Shown here: in pieces, positions 45,154 through 54,219 of the stretch
How the letters are laid out: each line of letters opens with the position of its first letter
How positions within the stretch are numbered: the first letter of the stretch is position 1
NCBI RefSeq assembly: GCF_026410255.1
Contig: NZ_JAPMLL010000002.1
Span: 186,001-250,000 of the forward strand
DNA from: Xanthomarina sp. F1114
GTDB lineage: Bacteria > Bacteroidota > Bacteroidia > Flavobacteriales > Flavobacteriaceae
Length of the DNA: 64,000 nucleotides
Direction of reading: 5' to 3'
Notes under the pieces: model-generated
What the model was told of the DNA's origin: nothing
What the model saw: the letters and a program-made list of their open reading frames with translations, nothing else
Database searches by the model: none
Made by a program: the position numbers and the translations under genes

Positions 45154-46081
45154 AGCTATCTTTTAGAAATGTGATATTGCGAGTTAAACCCGAGAATTTT
45201 GTTCGTTTTACAGCAGATTTCTTAAATACTTTTCTAAAGGTATCTTCGGTTATTTCTTCCCAATCTTTTTTACTCATTGATAGTAATTCTGGATGTGGAT
45301 TAAATAATGGTTCACTATGCGGTTTTGAAAATCTATTCCACGGACACACATCTTGACAAATATCGCAACCAAACATCCAATCTTCAAATTGGCCCTTAAA
45401 ATCGGTTGGAATATTATCTTTTAACTCTATAGTAAAATATGAAATACACTTACTCCCGTCTACTACATAGGGTTCTGTAATGGCTTGTGTGGGGCAAGCA
45501 TCGATACATTTTGTACAAGTACCACAATGATCCGTAGTAATGGAATCGTATTCCAAGTCTAAGTCGATAATCAACTCAGCTATAAAATAAAACGAACCTA
45601 CTTGTGGGCTTAATAGTAACGTATGTTTCCCTACCCAACCTAATCCAGATTTTGCTGCCCAGGCTTTATCCAAAACTGGAGCAGAATCTACAAATGCACG
45701 ACCATCTACCTCGCCAATTTCATCTTGAATAAAATGTAAAAGAGATTTTAATTTATCTTTTATAATAAAATGATAATCGGTACCATAAGCATATTTAGAA
45801 AGTTTATACGTATCATCACCCTGTGTTTTCTCTGGATAATAATTTAGCAATAAAGAAACGACACTTTTAGAACCTTCCACCAATTTTGTTGGATCTAAAC
45901 GCTTGTCGAAATGATTTTCCATATAATGCATTTCCCCATTCATGTTTGCTTCTAACCACTTTTCTAAACGTGGCGCCTCTTCTTCTAAAAATTCAGCTTT
46001 ACTAATACCGCAAGACAAAAAGCCAAGACGTTTGGCTTCAGATTTTATAAGAGCACTATATTTAGGTTTATTAATGGACAT
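45152..46081 (-). CDS. queG: Epoxyqueuosine reductase
   Basis: Cobalamin- and Fe-S-dependent enzyme for the last step of queuosine synthesis in tRNA (epoxyqueuosine to queuosine). The 309 residues have the N-terminal DUF1730 part ([24 protein letters not shown] in pieces; [21 protein letters not shown]) and two [4Fe-4S] motifs, [12 protein letters not shown] and [11 protein letters not shown]. It lacks the HEAT-repeat tail of some longer QueG proteins. Its ATG shares one base with the stop of the P450 gene (TAATG), showing translational coupling. Confidence 0.95.
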   Translation of the reverse strand: MSINKPKYSALIKSEAKRLGFLSCGISKAEFLEEEAPRLEKWLEANMNGEMHYMENHFDKRLDPTKLVEGSKSVVSLLLNYYPEKTQGDDTYKLSKYAYGTDYHFIIKDKLKSLLHFIQDEIGEVDGRAFVDSAPVLDKAWAAKSGLGWVGKHTLLLSPQVGSFYFIAELIIDLDLEYDSITTDHCGTCTKCIDACPTQAITEPYVVDGSKCISYFTIELKDNIPTDFKGQFEDWMFGCDICQDVCPWNRFSKPHSEPLFNPHPELLSMSKKDWEEITEDTFRKVFKKSAVKRTKFSGLTRNITFLKDS

Positions 46082-47415
46082 TAATTTCTTTTTTGAAAAG
46101 TTAAAAATGCATTTTTAGGTTTTAAGCTAATAAGCGGTGTAACTTCTATAGTTTTAAAATTAGGTTGAATTTTATAGATTGAAAGTAATTCTGAAACCGC
46201 AATTATCATTTCAAACATAGCAAAATTATTACCGATACATTTGCGAGGTCCAGCTCCAAACGGAAAATACTGAGATGAAAATTTTCGGCTACCTTCATTA
46301 AATCTTTCGGGTAAAAACTCGGTTGGTCGTTCCCATAATTTAGGGTGACGATGAATTTCATAGACAGAAAACAGCAAATTAGATTTTGCTTCAATATCTA
46401 AACCCTTAAAACAATCTGCTTCAATATTTACACGATCTATAAAGTAAACCGGAGGATATAAACGCATCGCTTCTTCTATAACTTTTTGACAATCTTTCGA
46501 CTTAGTAACCAAATCTATTGTATCTGTACTTTCTTGTTGTATTTGTAGTCGCTCGTTATATATTTTTTCTTGCCATTCCGGATGTAAGGCCAATAATTGA
46601 GTGATAAATGTTAGTGCATTGGAGGTGGTTTCGTGTCCTGCTGTAAACAAAATTAAAATTTCGTCAATGAGTTGTTCTTCCTCCATTGAGGAGCCATCAT
46701 CATATTTGGCATCCAAAAGCATATCTAACAAATCGTTTTCTTTAGTTTGAGACAGACGACGCTCGTTAACAATTCGTTTTAAAATTTGCCTTGCTTCTAG
46801 TGTTAAATCGAGATGTTTTTTAATTTCGCCACTCCAGCTAAACCACCAACCCAAATATGGTTGTCGCAATTCTCTAACTAACATTTTTTGAGCTGCTTCT
46901 GTAATATATTGCAACCTATTAATATCTTCTTGACTTGCAGCACTACTGAATAAAGATTTAACAACAGTTTGAAAAGCTAAGTCGTTTAAAATAGGAAAAA
47001 CATCTGTATTTGTGTTGTCTGTAATTTTATCATATTCTGTGAGAATAGCCCTTTTTATACTCCCTAAAAGATTCTCTAATTGCTTTTTATGAAAAGCTGG
47101 TTGAATTAGTTTCCGTTGTTTTTTCCAGAGTTCACCTTCCGAGGTTAATAAACCTTTTCCAATATATTTTACTAAATCTTCCGTTTGGATTTTAGACTTT
47201 GTATAGTTTTTTTGGTTCTTTTGAAGTACATACTCAGCAAAAGCAGCATCACGGACAAAAACAACACTGTTTGATAGACCTATTTTTAACCTAAAGATAT
47301 CGCCTTGTTCTTCGAAATTCTTATGATGGAATGGCAAGGGATTTTTAAGAATTCCCAAAGCGTTAGTTAAAAAACCACTAATTGGAACGGTAGGTATTTT
47401 ATTTTTAGCTTTCAA
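46081..47415 (-). CDS. Cytochrome P450
   Basis: A 444-residue soluble P450 monooxygenase. The I-helix oxygen-binding motif is [12 protein letters not shown], the K-helix ExxR is EEAMRLYPP, and the heme-thiolate loop is [17 protein letters not shown]. The sequence also has the PERF motif (FLPERFNEG). No redox partner (ferredoxin or reductase) is fused or adjacent, so electrons must come from elsewhere. It resembles the broad CYP102/CYP4-like class of fatty-acid-type P450s, but the substrate cannot be inferred. The downstream queG is coupled by a one-base overlap. Confidence 0.94.
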   Translation of the reverse strand: MKAKNKIPTVPISGFLTNALGILKNPLPFHHKNFEEQGDIFRLKIGLSNSVVFVRDAAFAEYVLQKNQKNYTKSKIQTEDLVKYIGKGLLTSEGELWKKQRKLIQPAFHKKQLENLLGSIKRAILTEYDKITDNTNTDVFPILNDLAFQTVVKSLFSSAASQEDINRLQYITEAAQKMLVRELRQPYLGWWFSWSGEIKKHLDLTLEARQILKRIVNERRLSQTKENDLLDMLLDAKYDDGSSMEEEQLIDEILILFTAGHETTSNALTFITQLLALHPEWQEKIYNERLQIQQESTDTIDLVTKSKDCQKVIEEAMRLYPPVYFIDRVNIEADCFKGLDIEAKSNLLFSVYEIHRHPKLWERPTEFLPERFNEGSRKFSSQYFPFGAGPRKCIGNNFAMFEMIIAVSELLSIYKIQPNFKTIEVTPLISLKPKNAFLTFQKRN

Positions 47416-47449
47416 AATTTAGATATCAGGTTAAAATAAATATAATCTA

Positions 47450-47457
47450 CAAAACTA
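47450..47457 (-). promoter_or_regulatory. Possible -7 box of the P450-queG unit
   Basis: On the minus strand TAGTTTTG fits TAnnTTTG, 34 bases upstream of the P450 start. No -33 element at the expected distance. Confidence 0.33.
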
Positions 47458-47525
47458 ATTAGCAGAAAGTAATAATTATTTTAAGTAAGCTGGCATTTTG
47501 TTTTAAAACTTATAAGCACGGCCGA

Positions 47526-48548
47526 CTAAAATAATCCACCTTGAGTAGGGCCTTTTGTTCTCCCCAAGTGTTTATATGCCAACTCGGTTACTTCTCTTCC
47601 TCTGGGCGTACGCATAATAAACCCTTGCTGAATTAAAAACGGCTCATATACTTCTTCTATGGTCTCTGCACTTTCACTTACAGCTGTAGCTATGGTAGTA
47701 ATTCCAACAGGACCTCCTTTAAATTTATCAATAAGGGTTGTTAGAATTTTATTATCCATTTCATCCAAACCATGAGCATCTACATGGAGCGCTTCTAAAG
47801 CAAACTTTGCAATTTTAATATCTATATGTCCATTTCCCTTAATTTGCGCAAAATCTCTTACTCTACGCAGTAAAGCATTAGCTATTCGAGGTGTTCCTCT
47901 ACTTCTTCCAGCAATTTCAATAGCAGCTTCCATCGATATAGTTACTTTTAGAATGGCAGAACTACGCTGTACAATGGTAGTTAGTAATTCAGTATTATAA
48001 TATTGTAATCTACTTTGAATTCCAAAACGTGCTCTCATAGGAGCTGTAAGTAATCCTGAGCGGGTTGTTGCACCCACCAAGGTAAACGGATTTAAGTTTA
48101 ATTGAACTGTTCTTGCATTAGGTCCAGACTCAATCATGATATCTATTTTAAAGTCTTCCATGGCCGAGTACAAATACTCCTCGACAATAGGACTTAATCT
48201 ATGGATTTCGTCAATAAATAAAACATCTCTGTCGTCTAAGTTAGTTAAAAGACCAGCTAAATCACCCGGTTTGTCTAATACAGGTCCAGAGGTTATTTTA
48301 ATTCCTACACTTAATTCGTTAGCTAAAATATGAGCTAAGGTGGTTTTACCTAAACCTGGTGGTCCATGAAATAACGTATGGTCTAAAGCTTCATCTCTTA
48401 AATTTGCAGCCTGAACAAATATTTGAAGGTTTTCTAATACTTGATCCTGTCCTGTAAAATCATTAAATGACAAAGGTCTTAATTTCTTTTCTACGTCCAG
48501 TTCTTCTGGGGTAAAATTATCTCCGGTAGGATCTAGGTTTTCATTCAT
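47526..48548 (-). CDS. ruvB: Holliday junction branch migration helicase RuvB
   Basis: Hexameric AAA+ motor of the RuvAB complex. The 340 residues contain [12 protein letters not shown], Walker [10 protein letters not shown], Walker [11 protein letters not shown], sensor 1 in [20 protein letters not shown] and the arginine finger region, then a C-terminal winged helix ([25 protein letters not shown] in pieces). Length and motifs are normal. A short dyad lies just upstream of its start. Confidence 0.97.
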   Translation of the reverse strand: MNENLDPTGDNFTPEELDVEKKLRPLSFNDFTGQDQVLENLQIFVQAANLRDEALDHTLFHGPPGLGKTTLAHILANELSVGIKITSGPVLDKPGDLAGLLTNLDDRDVLFIDEIHRLSPIVEEYLYSAMEDFKIDIMIESGPNARTVQLNLNPFTLVGATTRSGLLTAPMRARFGIQSRLQYYNTELLTTIVQRSSAILKVTISMEAAIEIAGRSRGTPRIANALLRRVRDFAQIKGNGHIDIKIAKFALEALHVDAHGLDEMDNKILTTLIDKFKGGPVGITTIATAVSESAETIEEVYEPFLIQQGFIMRTPRGREVTELAYKHLGRTKGPTQGGLF

Positions 48549-48656
48549 ATTAACTTCCCACGAACGTGGAAATCTATTTAAATAATTGTACGTGATTGTG
48601 ATAATTTGAACCTAAAAGATGTTTGAAACCCTTCAGGTTATAACAACAAATATAAA

Positions 48657-48664
48657 GAAAAAGC
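48657..48664 (-). promoter_or_regulatory. Possible -7 box of ruvB
   Basis: TATATTTG on the minus strand fits the consensus, about 109 bases upstream of the ruvB ATG. No -33 partner was found. Confidence 0.28.
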
Positions 48665-48739
48665 CTTCTAAAATAAGGAATCTCTTTTAGAACATTATTA
48701 ATTTCAAAAGGAATGAGGTAATTTAACCTTATATAATAG

Positions 48740-48777
48740 AAAAGACCTTTAGAATACAATAATTCTAAAGGTCTTTT
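48740..48777 (-). terminator. Terminator of the act-cox operon
   Basis: A 16-bp perfect stem (48740-48755 with 48762-48777, core AAAAGACCTTTAGAAT) with a six-base loop and A/T flanks, 40 bases past the subunit I stop. Confidence 0.9.
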
Positions 48778-48816
48778 TATATACTTAATAAAATCCTTTT
48801 TTAAAAGGAATATATT

Positions 48817-50610
48817 TTAATGATGTAACTCTTCTTCTCCTTCTTTTAAAGGTACATTTTGAGGAACAAAATCCACGTCATGTCCAGGGTTACTATAATC
48901 GTAAGGCCAACGGTATACATGAGGAATTGCTCCTGGCCAGTTTCCGTGTAAATGTTCTACAGGAGTTGTCCATTCTAAAGTTGTAGATTTCCATGGGTTC
49001 TGAGTTGCTCTTTTACCATAGAACATACTTACAAAGAAGTTGTATAAGAAAACAATTTGGAAAACAGCTCCAATAATTGCAAATACAGTAATTACAACGT
49101 TCACATCATGTAAATCGTCAAATAAAGGGAAGGCCGTATTTGTATAGTAACGTCTTGGTAATCCCGCCATTCCAATAAAGTGCATTGGGAAGAATACTCC
49201 GTAAGCACAAACAGCAGTAACCCAGAAATGAATATAACCTAAGTTCTTATTCATCATTCTACCAAACATTTTTGGATACCAATGATAAACTCCAGCAAAC
49301 ATTCCATAAAGCGCAGAAATACCCATTACTAAGTGGAAGTGAGCAATTACAAAATAGGTATCGTGTACGTTAATATCTAAAGCACTATCTCCAAGAATAA
49401 TTCCAGTTAGTCCACCAGTGATAAATGTTGATACAAAACCAATACTAAAGAGCATGGCTGTATTCATTTGTATATTCCCTTTCCAAATAGTTGTTATCCA
49501 GTTAAAGGCTTTTACTGCCGATGGGATAGCAATTAATAAGGTGGTAAAGGTAAATACTGAACCTAAGAAAGGATTCATACCAGACACGAACATATGGTGA
49601 CCCCAAACGATGGTTGATAAGAACGCAATGGCTAAAATAGAAGCAATCATGGCACGGTATCCAAAAATTGGTTTACGCGAGTTAGATGCCAAAATTTCGG
49701 ACACAATTCCCATAGCTGGTAGAATTACAATATATACTTCTGGATGTCCTAAGAACCAGAATAAGTGTTCAAACAATACAGGCGATCCGCCTTGGTAATG
49801 TAATACTTCACCTTGAATAAAAATATCTGATAAGAAGAAAGACGTTCCAAAACTTCTATCCATAATTAACAATAAAGCTGCAGACAATAAAACTGGGAAT
49901 GAAACCACCCCAATAATAGCTGTTACAAAAAATGCCCAGATTGTTAAAGGTAGTCTAGTCATAGACATCCCTTTTGTTCTTAAGTTAATTACAGTAACTA
50001 TATAATTTAAAGACCCCAATAAGGAAGAGGCAATAAAGATTGCCATAGAGATTAACCACAGTGTCATCCCCATTCCAGATCCACCTTGAGCCATAGGTAA
50101 GGCACTTAATGGCGGGTAAATAGTCCATCCAGCTGCTGCAGGTCCTGCTTCTACAAATAAAGAACCAAGCATAATTATTGCAGACAAGAAGAATAACCAA
50201 TAAGAAATCATGTTTAAGAAACCAGAGGCCATATCTCGCGCTCCAATTTGCAACGGAATTAATAAGTTACTAAAAGTACCACTCAATCCTGCCGTTAATA
50301 GGAAGAATACCATTATAGTACCATGGATAGTTACTAAAGCTAAGTAAACATCTGCATCCATAACGCCATCTGGCGCCCATTTACCTAATAAGGCTTCGAA
50401 CAATACATTTGGTTCTTCTGGCCATGCTATTTGAATACGAAACATGACAGACATTAATACCCCAATAACCCCCATAATGGTTCCTGTTATAAGGTATTGT
50501 TTAGAAATCATTTTATGATCCTGACTAAATATGTATTTAGTAATGAACGTCTCTTTGTGATGATGCCCGTGATTATCTTCGTGTTCGTGCGTATCTGCGT
50601 GTGTTGACAT
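48817..50610 (-). CDS. ctaD: Cytochrome c oxidase subunit I
   Basis: Catalytic subunit with heme a, heme a3 and CuB, about 12 transmembrane helices in 597 residues. Seen are the CuB/tyrosine motif FWFLGHPEVYIVILPAMG, the CuB histidine pair in IVWGHHMFVSGM, and the heme ligands in HDTYFVIAHFHLVMG. The pattern fits the A-family of heme-copper oxidases. The C-terminal extension is rich in histidine (EEELHH) and the N-terminus has a histidine-rich start (HADTHEHEDNHGHHHKE). It is the last gene of the alternative complex III operon. Confidence 0.97.
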   Translation of the reverse strand: MSTHADTHEHEDNHGHHHKETFITKYIFSQDHKMISKQYLITGTIMGVIGVLMSVMFRIQIAWPEEPNVLFEALLGKWAPDGVMDADVYLALVTIHGTIMVFFLLTAGLSGTFSNLLIPLQIGARDMASGFLNMISYWLFFLSAIIMLGSLFVEAGPAAAGWTIYPPLSALPMAQGGSGMGMTLWLISMAIFIASSLLGSLNYIVTVINLRTKGMSMTRLPLTIWAFFVTAIIGVVSFPVLLSAALLLIMDRSFGTSFFLSDIFIQGEVLHYQGGSPVLFEHLFWFLGHPEVYIVILPAMGIVSEILASNSRKPIFGYRAMIASILAIAFLSTIVWGHHMFVSGMNPFLGSVFTFTTLLIAIPSAVKAFNWITTIWKGNIQMNTAMLFSIGFVSTFITGGLTGIILGDSALDINVHDTYFVIAHFHLVMGISALYGMFAGVYHWYPKMFGRMMNKNLGYIHFWVTAVCAYGVFFPMHFIGMAGLPRRYYTNTAFPLFDDLHDVNVVITVFAIIGAVFQIVFLYNFFVSMFYGKRATQNPWKSTTLEWTTPVEHLHGNWPGAIPHVYRWPYDYSNPGHDVDFVPQNVPLKEGEEELHH

Positions 50611-50644
50611 AATCTATTTATATACTTTTTAAACCGTTTCTTAA

Positions 50645-51712
50645 TTACTTAATTAAAGAATCTTTAAATTCCTTTTGTTCACTTATCCAAGCGTCGTACT
50701 CTTCTTGAGTTTCAACAATAATATTCATTTGCATATTATAATGAGATTTTCCACAAATCTTATTACAAAGTAATAAATAATGGAACTCATAAGGATCTAG
50801 AGCTTCCTCTCCATTAGCTACCAGCTCTTTGCTTCTGTCTGCTCGAATTCTATTAATATTAGCCACTTTATCAATCATTTCTGGCGTTTGGCGCATATCT
50901 GCAGTTGTTGTTACCGGAGTAAAGCCAAACTGAGTTATCATACCAGGAACACAGTTCATTTGTGCTCTAAAATGTGGCATATAAGCCGAGTGTAAAACGT
51001 CTTGCGAACGAATTTTAAACAATACCGGTCTTCCAACAGGTAAATGAACTTCAGACACAATAATATCGTCCTGTCCATTTGGATCAGCTTCGTCTAAACC
51101 TAAAATATTAGCCTTGTCGATGTCGATTAATCTAACATTTGCTTTTCCTAAGGTATTATCATTACCACCGTAACGTGCTTTCCAGTTAAACTGTTGTGCA
51201 TACAACTCGATAATTAACGGGTCTTCATCTTCATTTACATTCATAATAGTTGTCCATGTAAACAATCCGTATATAATTAAACCTGCTAATACAATTACAG
51301 GAATAATAGTCCAGATAGCTTCTAGGGTATTATTATCTGCATAGAATAGCGCTTTTTTACCTTTTTCTCCTCTGTATTTAAAGGCAAAGTAATGCAGTAA
51401 ATACTGAGTAATAAATTGAACAATAAAAATAACTACCAAAGAGATAATCATTAAATTATCTATTTCTGAACCATGTTCTGAGGCTGCATTTGATAATAAA
51501 GGTAAATCCCCCCAAAGTACGAAACATACAATGGTTAGGATATAAATGAAAGCCAAGAAGGCTAGCATAATATATGCGTTAACTTTGTTATCCTGGTCTG
51601 TTGCTATCTGTGTATCTGATACGCCCACCTGAGCTAAATCAAATATTTTAACCATTTGCCAAATGGCAACAGCTACAAAAAGTACTATAATAATTGTTAA
51701 AAAAGCTGTCAT
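50645..51712 (-). CDS. ctaC: Cytochrome c oxidase subunit II with extra N-terminal helices
   Basis: Carries the CuA centre that receives electrons from cytochrome c or directly from complex III. The 355 residues contain the CuA ligands: His in DVLHSAYMPHF and the loop LCNKICGKSHYNMQM (Cys-x3-Cys-x3-His-x2-Met). Instead of two transmembrane helices there appear to be four: about 3-22, 46-68, 85-110 and 130-152. The canonical pair corresponds to the last two. Its message continues into subunit I after 34 bases. Confidence 0.95.
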   Translation of the reverse strand: MTAFLTIIIVLFVAVAIWQMVKIFDLAQVGVSDTQIATDQDNKVNAYIMLAFLAFIYILTIVCFVLWGDLPLLSNAASEHGSEIDNLMIISLVVIFIVQFITQYLLHYFAFKYRGEKGKKALFYADNNTLEAIWTIIPVIVLAGLIIYGLFTWTTIMNVNEDEDPLIIELYAQQFNWKARYGGNDNTLGKANVRLIDIDKANILGLDEADPNGQDDIIVSEVHLPVGRPVLFKIRSQDVLHSAYMPHFRAQMNCVPGMITQFGFTPVTTTADMRQTPEMIDKVANINRIRADRSKELVANGEEALDPYEFHYLLLCNKICGKSHYNMQMNIIVETQEEYDAWISEQKEFKDSLIK

Positions 51713-51740
51713 TGTCTTTTCTCTTCTTTAATTAAGTTTC

Positions 51741-53087
51741 TTAATAATGGAATCCTTCACTTTCCTTTAAAAATGGATTTCTTTTTACTACTAACGGTGC
51801 TTTGGTTAAGGCCGTGAATACGATGAATAGGAATAAACCTAAAAACAACATTACTGAAGCTATTTCAGGAATTCCAATTCCCCATTGATCTCCTACCGTA
51901 GCAGGCATAATCATAACATAAACATCTATATAATGTCCAATTAAAATTATAACTCCAGACATCATTACAAACCATGGAATACGTTTATAATCACTATTCA
52001 TTAATACTAAGAATGGGAATACAAAATTTAGCACCATCATTCCGAAGAACAATAAGTTATAATCTTCAATACGTGTTACAAAATAAGTAACTTCTTCTGG
52101 GATATTAGCATACCAGATTAACATGAATTGAGAGAACCATAAGTATGCCCAAAATATACTAAATCCGAACATGTATTTAGCTAAATCGTGAATATGACTA
52201 TCAGTAACAACTTCTAAATAACCTCTAGACTTTAAATATAAAGCTATAAAAGCAATCACGGTAATACCACTAACTATCATTCCTGAGAATACGTACCATC
52301 CAAATAAAGTACTAAACCAGTGTGGGTCCACACTCATAATCCAGTCCCAAGACATTATTGATTCCGTATAAATAAAGAACACTAAGAATGCTGCAGAAAT
52401 ACGGAAGGTTTTTTTAAAGTTACTATCGTCTGATGCAGTATCTTGAGCAATTGTAAATTTACGTGCAAAATATCTATATAAGCTCCATCCTGCAATAAAG
52501 ATAACTCCTCTTACAGCAAACCACCCAATATTTAACCAACTGGCTTTTGCTTGAATTAATTTATCGTTTGCTACTACATCCGGATCCATCCAAACAAAAA
52601 TATTGTAATGTCCAATTAATCCAGAAGCTAAAGCAATTGCTAAAACAATAACTCCGCCAGGTAATACATAGGCAGTAATTCCTTCCATTACTCTAAACAG
52701 TACTGGAGACCATCCGGCTTGAGATGCAAATTGAATAGCATAAAAAGACAGCACTCCAAGAGCAATCATAAAAAAGAAAAAGGCTGCTACATATAATGCA
52801 GACCAAGGTCTATTTGCTATTTGATGCTGTACATGTTCTACGTGCTTTGTATGTTCATCAACTTGGGTTGTAGCATCTTGTGCATTTGTTTCATGACCAC
52901 TGTTTGAATGCTCTGAGACCTCTGCTACTGCATGACCTCCCCCATGATGAGAAGCATCCTCTGAAAGCATGGTTTCAACTTCTTCAAAAGATTTATGAGA
53001 TGTCATAAAACCATATCCTACCCCTAATAGACCTAAAATCATTAAGGCAATAGAAAATGTCTTTAATTTATTTGAGATTGTGTACAT
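51741..53087 (-). CDS. actF: Alternative complex III subunit ActF (NrfD/PsrC-like)
   Basis: A 448-residue integral membrane subunit of the quinol:cytochrome c oxidoreductase, with about ten helices. It belongs with ActC to the NrfD/PsrC family (FWAYLWFSQFMLIWYANIPEE is the typical segment, given here to 21 residues only as its halves FWAYLWFSQF and MLIWYANIPEE). It has a histidine-rich periplasmic loop near residues 45-85 (DASHHGGGHAVAEV; EHTKHVEHVQHQ). ActF follows actE by 24 bases and precedes the oxidase genes. Confidence 0.93.
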   Translation of the reverse strand: MYTISNKLKTFSIALMILGLLGVGYGFMTSHKSFEEVETMLSEDASHHGGGHAVAEVSEHSNSGHETNAQDATTQVDEHTKHVEHVQHQIANRPWSALYVAAFFFFMIALGVLSFYAIQFASQAGWSPVLFRVMEGITAYVLPGGVIVLAIALASGLIGHYNIFVWMDPDVVANDKLIQAKASWLNIGWFAVRGVIFIAGWSLYRYFARKFTIAQDTASDDSNFKKTFRISAAFLVFFIYTESIMSWDWIMSVDPHWFSTLFGWYVFSGMIVSGITVIAFIALYLKSRGYLEVVTDSHIHDLAKYMFGFSIFWAYLWFSQFMLIWYANIPEEVTYFVTRIEDYNLLFFGMMVLNFVFPFLVLMNSDYKRIPWFVMMSGVIILIGHYIDVYVMIMPATVGDQWGIGIPEIASVMLFLGLFLFIVFTALTKAPLVVKRNPFLKESEGFHY

Positions 53088-53111
53088 ATCTATATCGAAT
53101 CTTTATCTTTC

Positions 53112-53669
53112 TTAATTTTCTAATTTAGCTTTTAAATCTAATACATAAGCAACTACCTGCCAACGCTCTTCTTCATTAAGTTGATTAGCATACGACCCCA
53201 TCGTATTTTTACCGTAATAAATAACGTGGTAAATACTTCCTGCTGTAATAGCTCTTCCTATATCGTCGTAACTTGGAATACCAAGAATTTTTTCTCTTTT
53301 TACTAAGTTTCCTTGTCCATCACCTTTAGTACCATGGCAAATTCCACAGTAAATATCGTATAAAGCCTTGGCACGAACTAAATCTACCTGAGTAGAATCT
53401 AAAGGACTCTTTAAGTCTGTTTTAGCTAAATTATAATCTGGAATGGTATTCTCGTAATCAAAAGGTATATGTCCTCTTGGCACTGTTCCATCAACAGGTA
53501 ATTGGGCTTCAACCCCAGTCTTAAAAGCAGCTGATTCTGAATACGTTTCATAACTTACAGGCACATACATATCTGGCATGAACTGATAGTTAGGTTTTGA
53601 CTTGTTTTGACAAGACACAAACGCTGCGAATACTAATGCGATAACCGTTATTTTTACTAAGCTCTTCAT
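53112..53669 (-). CDS. actE: Alternative complex III subunit ActE, monoheme cytochrome c lipoprotein
   Basis: A 185-residue lipoprotein cytochrome. The signal ends in a lipobox with Cys20 (AAFVSC). One CxxCH heme site, CGICHGTKGDGQG, has Cys108, Cys111 and His112, with a likely methionine ligand in NTMGSYANQL. It would pass electrons from ActA to the oxidase CuA. It is followed by actF and preceded by actD with 9 bases between. Confidence 0.94.
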   Translation of the reverse strand: MKSLVKITVIALVFAAFVSCQNKSKPNYQFMPDMYVPVSYETYSESAAFKTGVEAQLPVDGTVPRGHIPFDYENTIPDYNLAKTDLKSPLDSTQVDLVRAKALYDIYCGICHGTKGDGQGNLVKREKILGIPSYDDIGRAITAGSIYHVIYYGKNTMGSYANQLNEEERWQVVAYVLDLKAKLEN

Positions 53670-53678
53670 ATTACTATA

Positions 53679-54215
53679 TTAATGTGCTTCTTCTTTTTCT
53701 ATTAATTTAATTTCAACTGCTCCTGTTTCCTTAAGTAAGTTTTCAAGATCTAGAACATTTCCATGAATAGGAATTTCCATTAAAAAATGATCGTCTGTAG
53801 TTCTTACATCTGGATTTTCAGCCTTTTTAAATGGCCATAATTTACTTCTTAAATAGAAAGTAATAACCATTAAGTGAGCCGAGAAAAACACCGTTAACTC
53901 AAACATAATAGGAACAAATGCAGGCATGTTTTCCATATAACTAAAGCTTGGTTTACCCCCAATATTTTGAGGCCAATCTTGTATCATGATATAATCCATC
54001 ATAACAATAGATACAATCAAACCTACGGCACCATATAAAAATGCTGTAATTGCAAGTCTTGTTGGAGCTAATCCCATTGCCTTATCTAGTCCGTGAACAG
54101 GAAAAGGTGTATATATCTCTTCGATGTGATATTTTTCTGCCTTTACTTTCTTAACGGCATTCATTAAAACATCATCATCTGTATAAATAGCGTGAATTAC
54201 TTTTGAAGTTTCCAT
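53679..54215 (-). CDS. actD: Alternative complex III subunit ActD (DUF3341)
   Basis: A 178-residue membrane subunit with two helices (about 57-80 and 98-120) and a cytoplasmic ferredoxin-like domain (TSKVIHAIYTDDDVLMNAVKKV; EIYTPFPVHGLDKAMGL). DUF3341 is the ActD family. The longest frame would extend 19 residues upstream into actC, but METSKVIHAIY at 54215 is the family start and lies four bases after the actC stop. Confidence 0.93.
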   Translation of the reverse strand: METSKVIHAIYTDDDVLMNAVKKVKAEKYHIEEIYTPFPVHGLDKAMGLAPTRLAITAFLYGAVGLIVSIVMMDYIMIQDWPQNIGGKPSFSYMENMPAFVPIMFELTVFFSAHLMVITFYLRSKLWPFKKAENPDVRTTDDHFLMEIPIHGNVLDLENLLKETGAVEIKLIEKEEAH

Positions 54216-54219
54216 ATTG

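Noticed and set aside
48574-48759. 61-residue frame upstream of ruvB on the minus strand
   Set aside because: It overlaps the operon terminator at 48740-48777 and a -7-like box, has no signal or family resemblance, and lies in AT-rich non-coding sequence.
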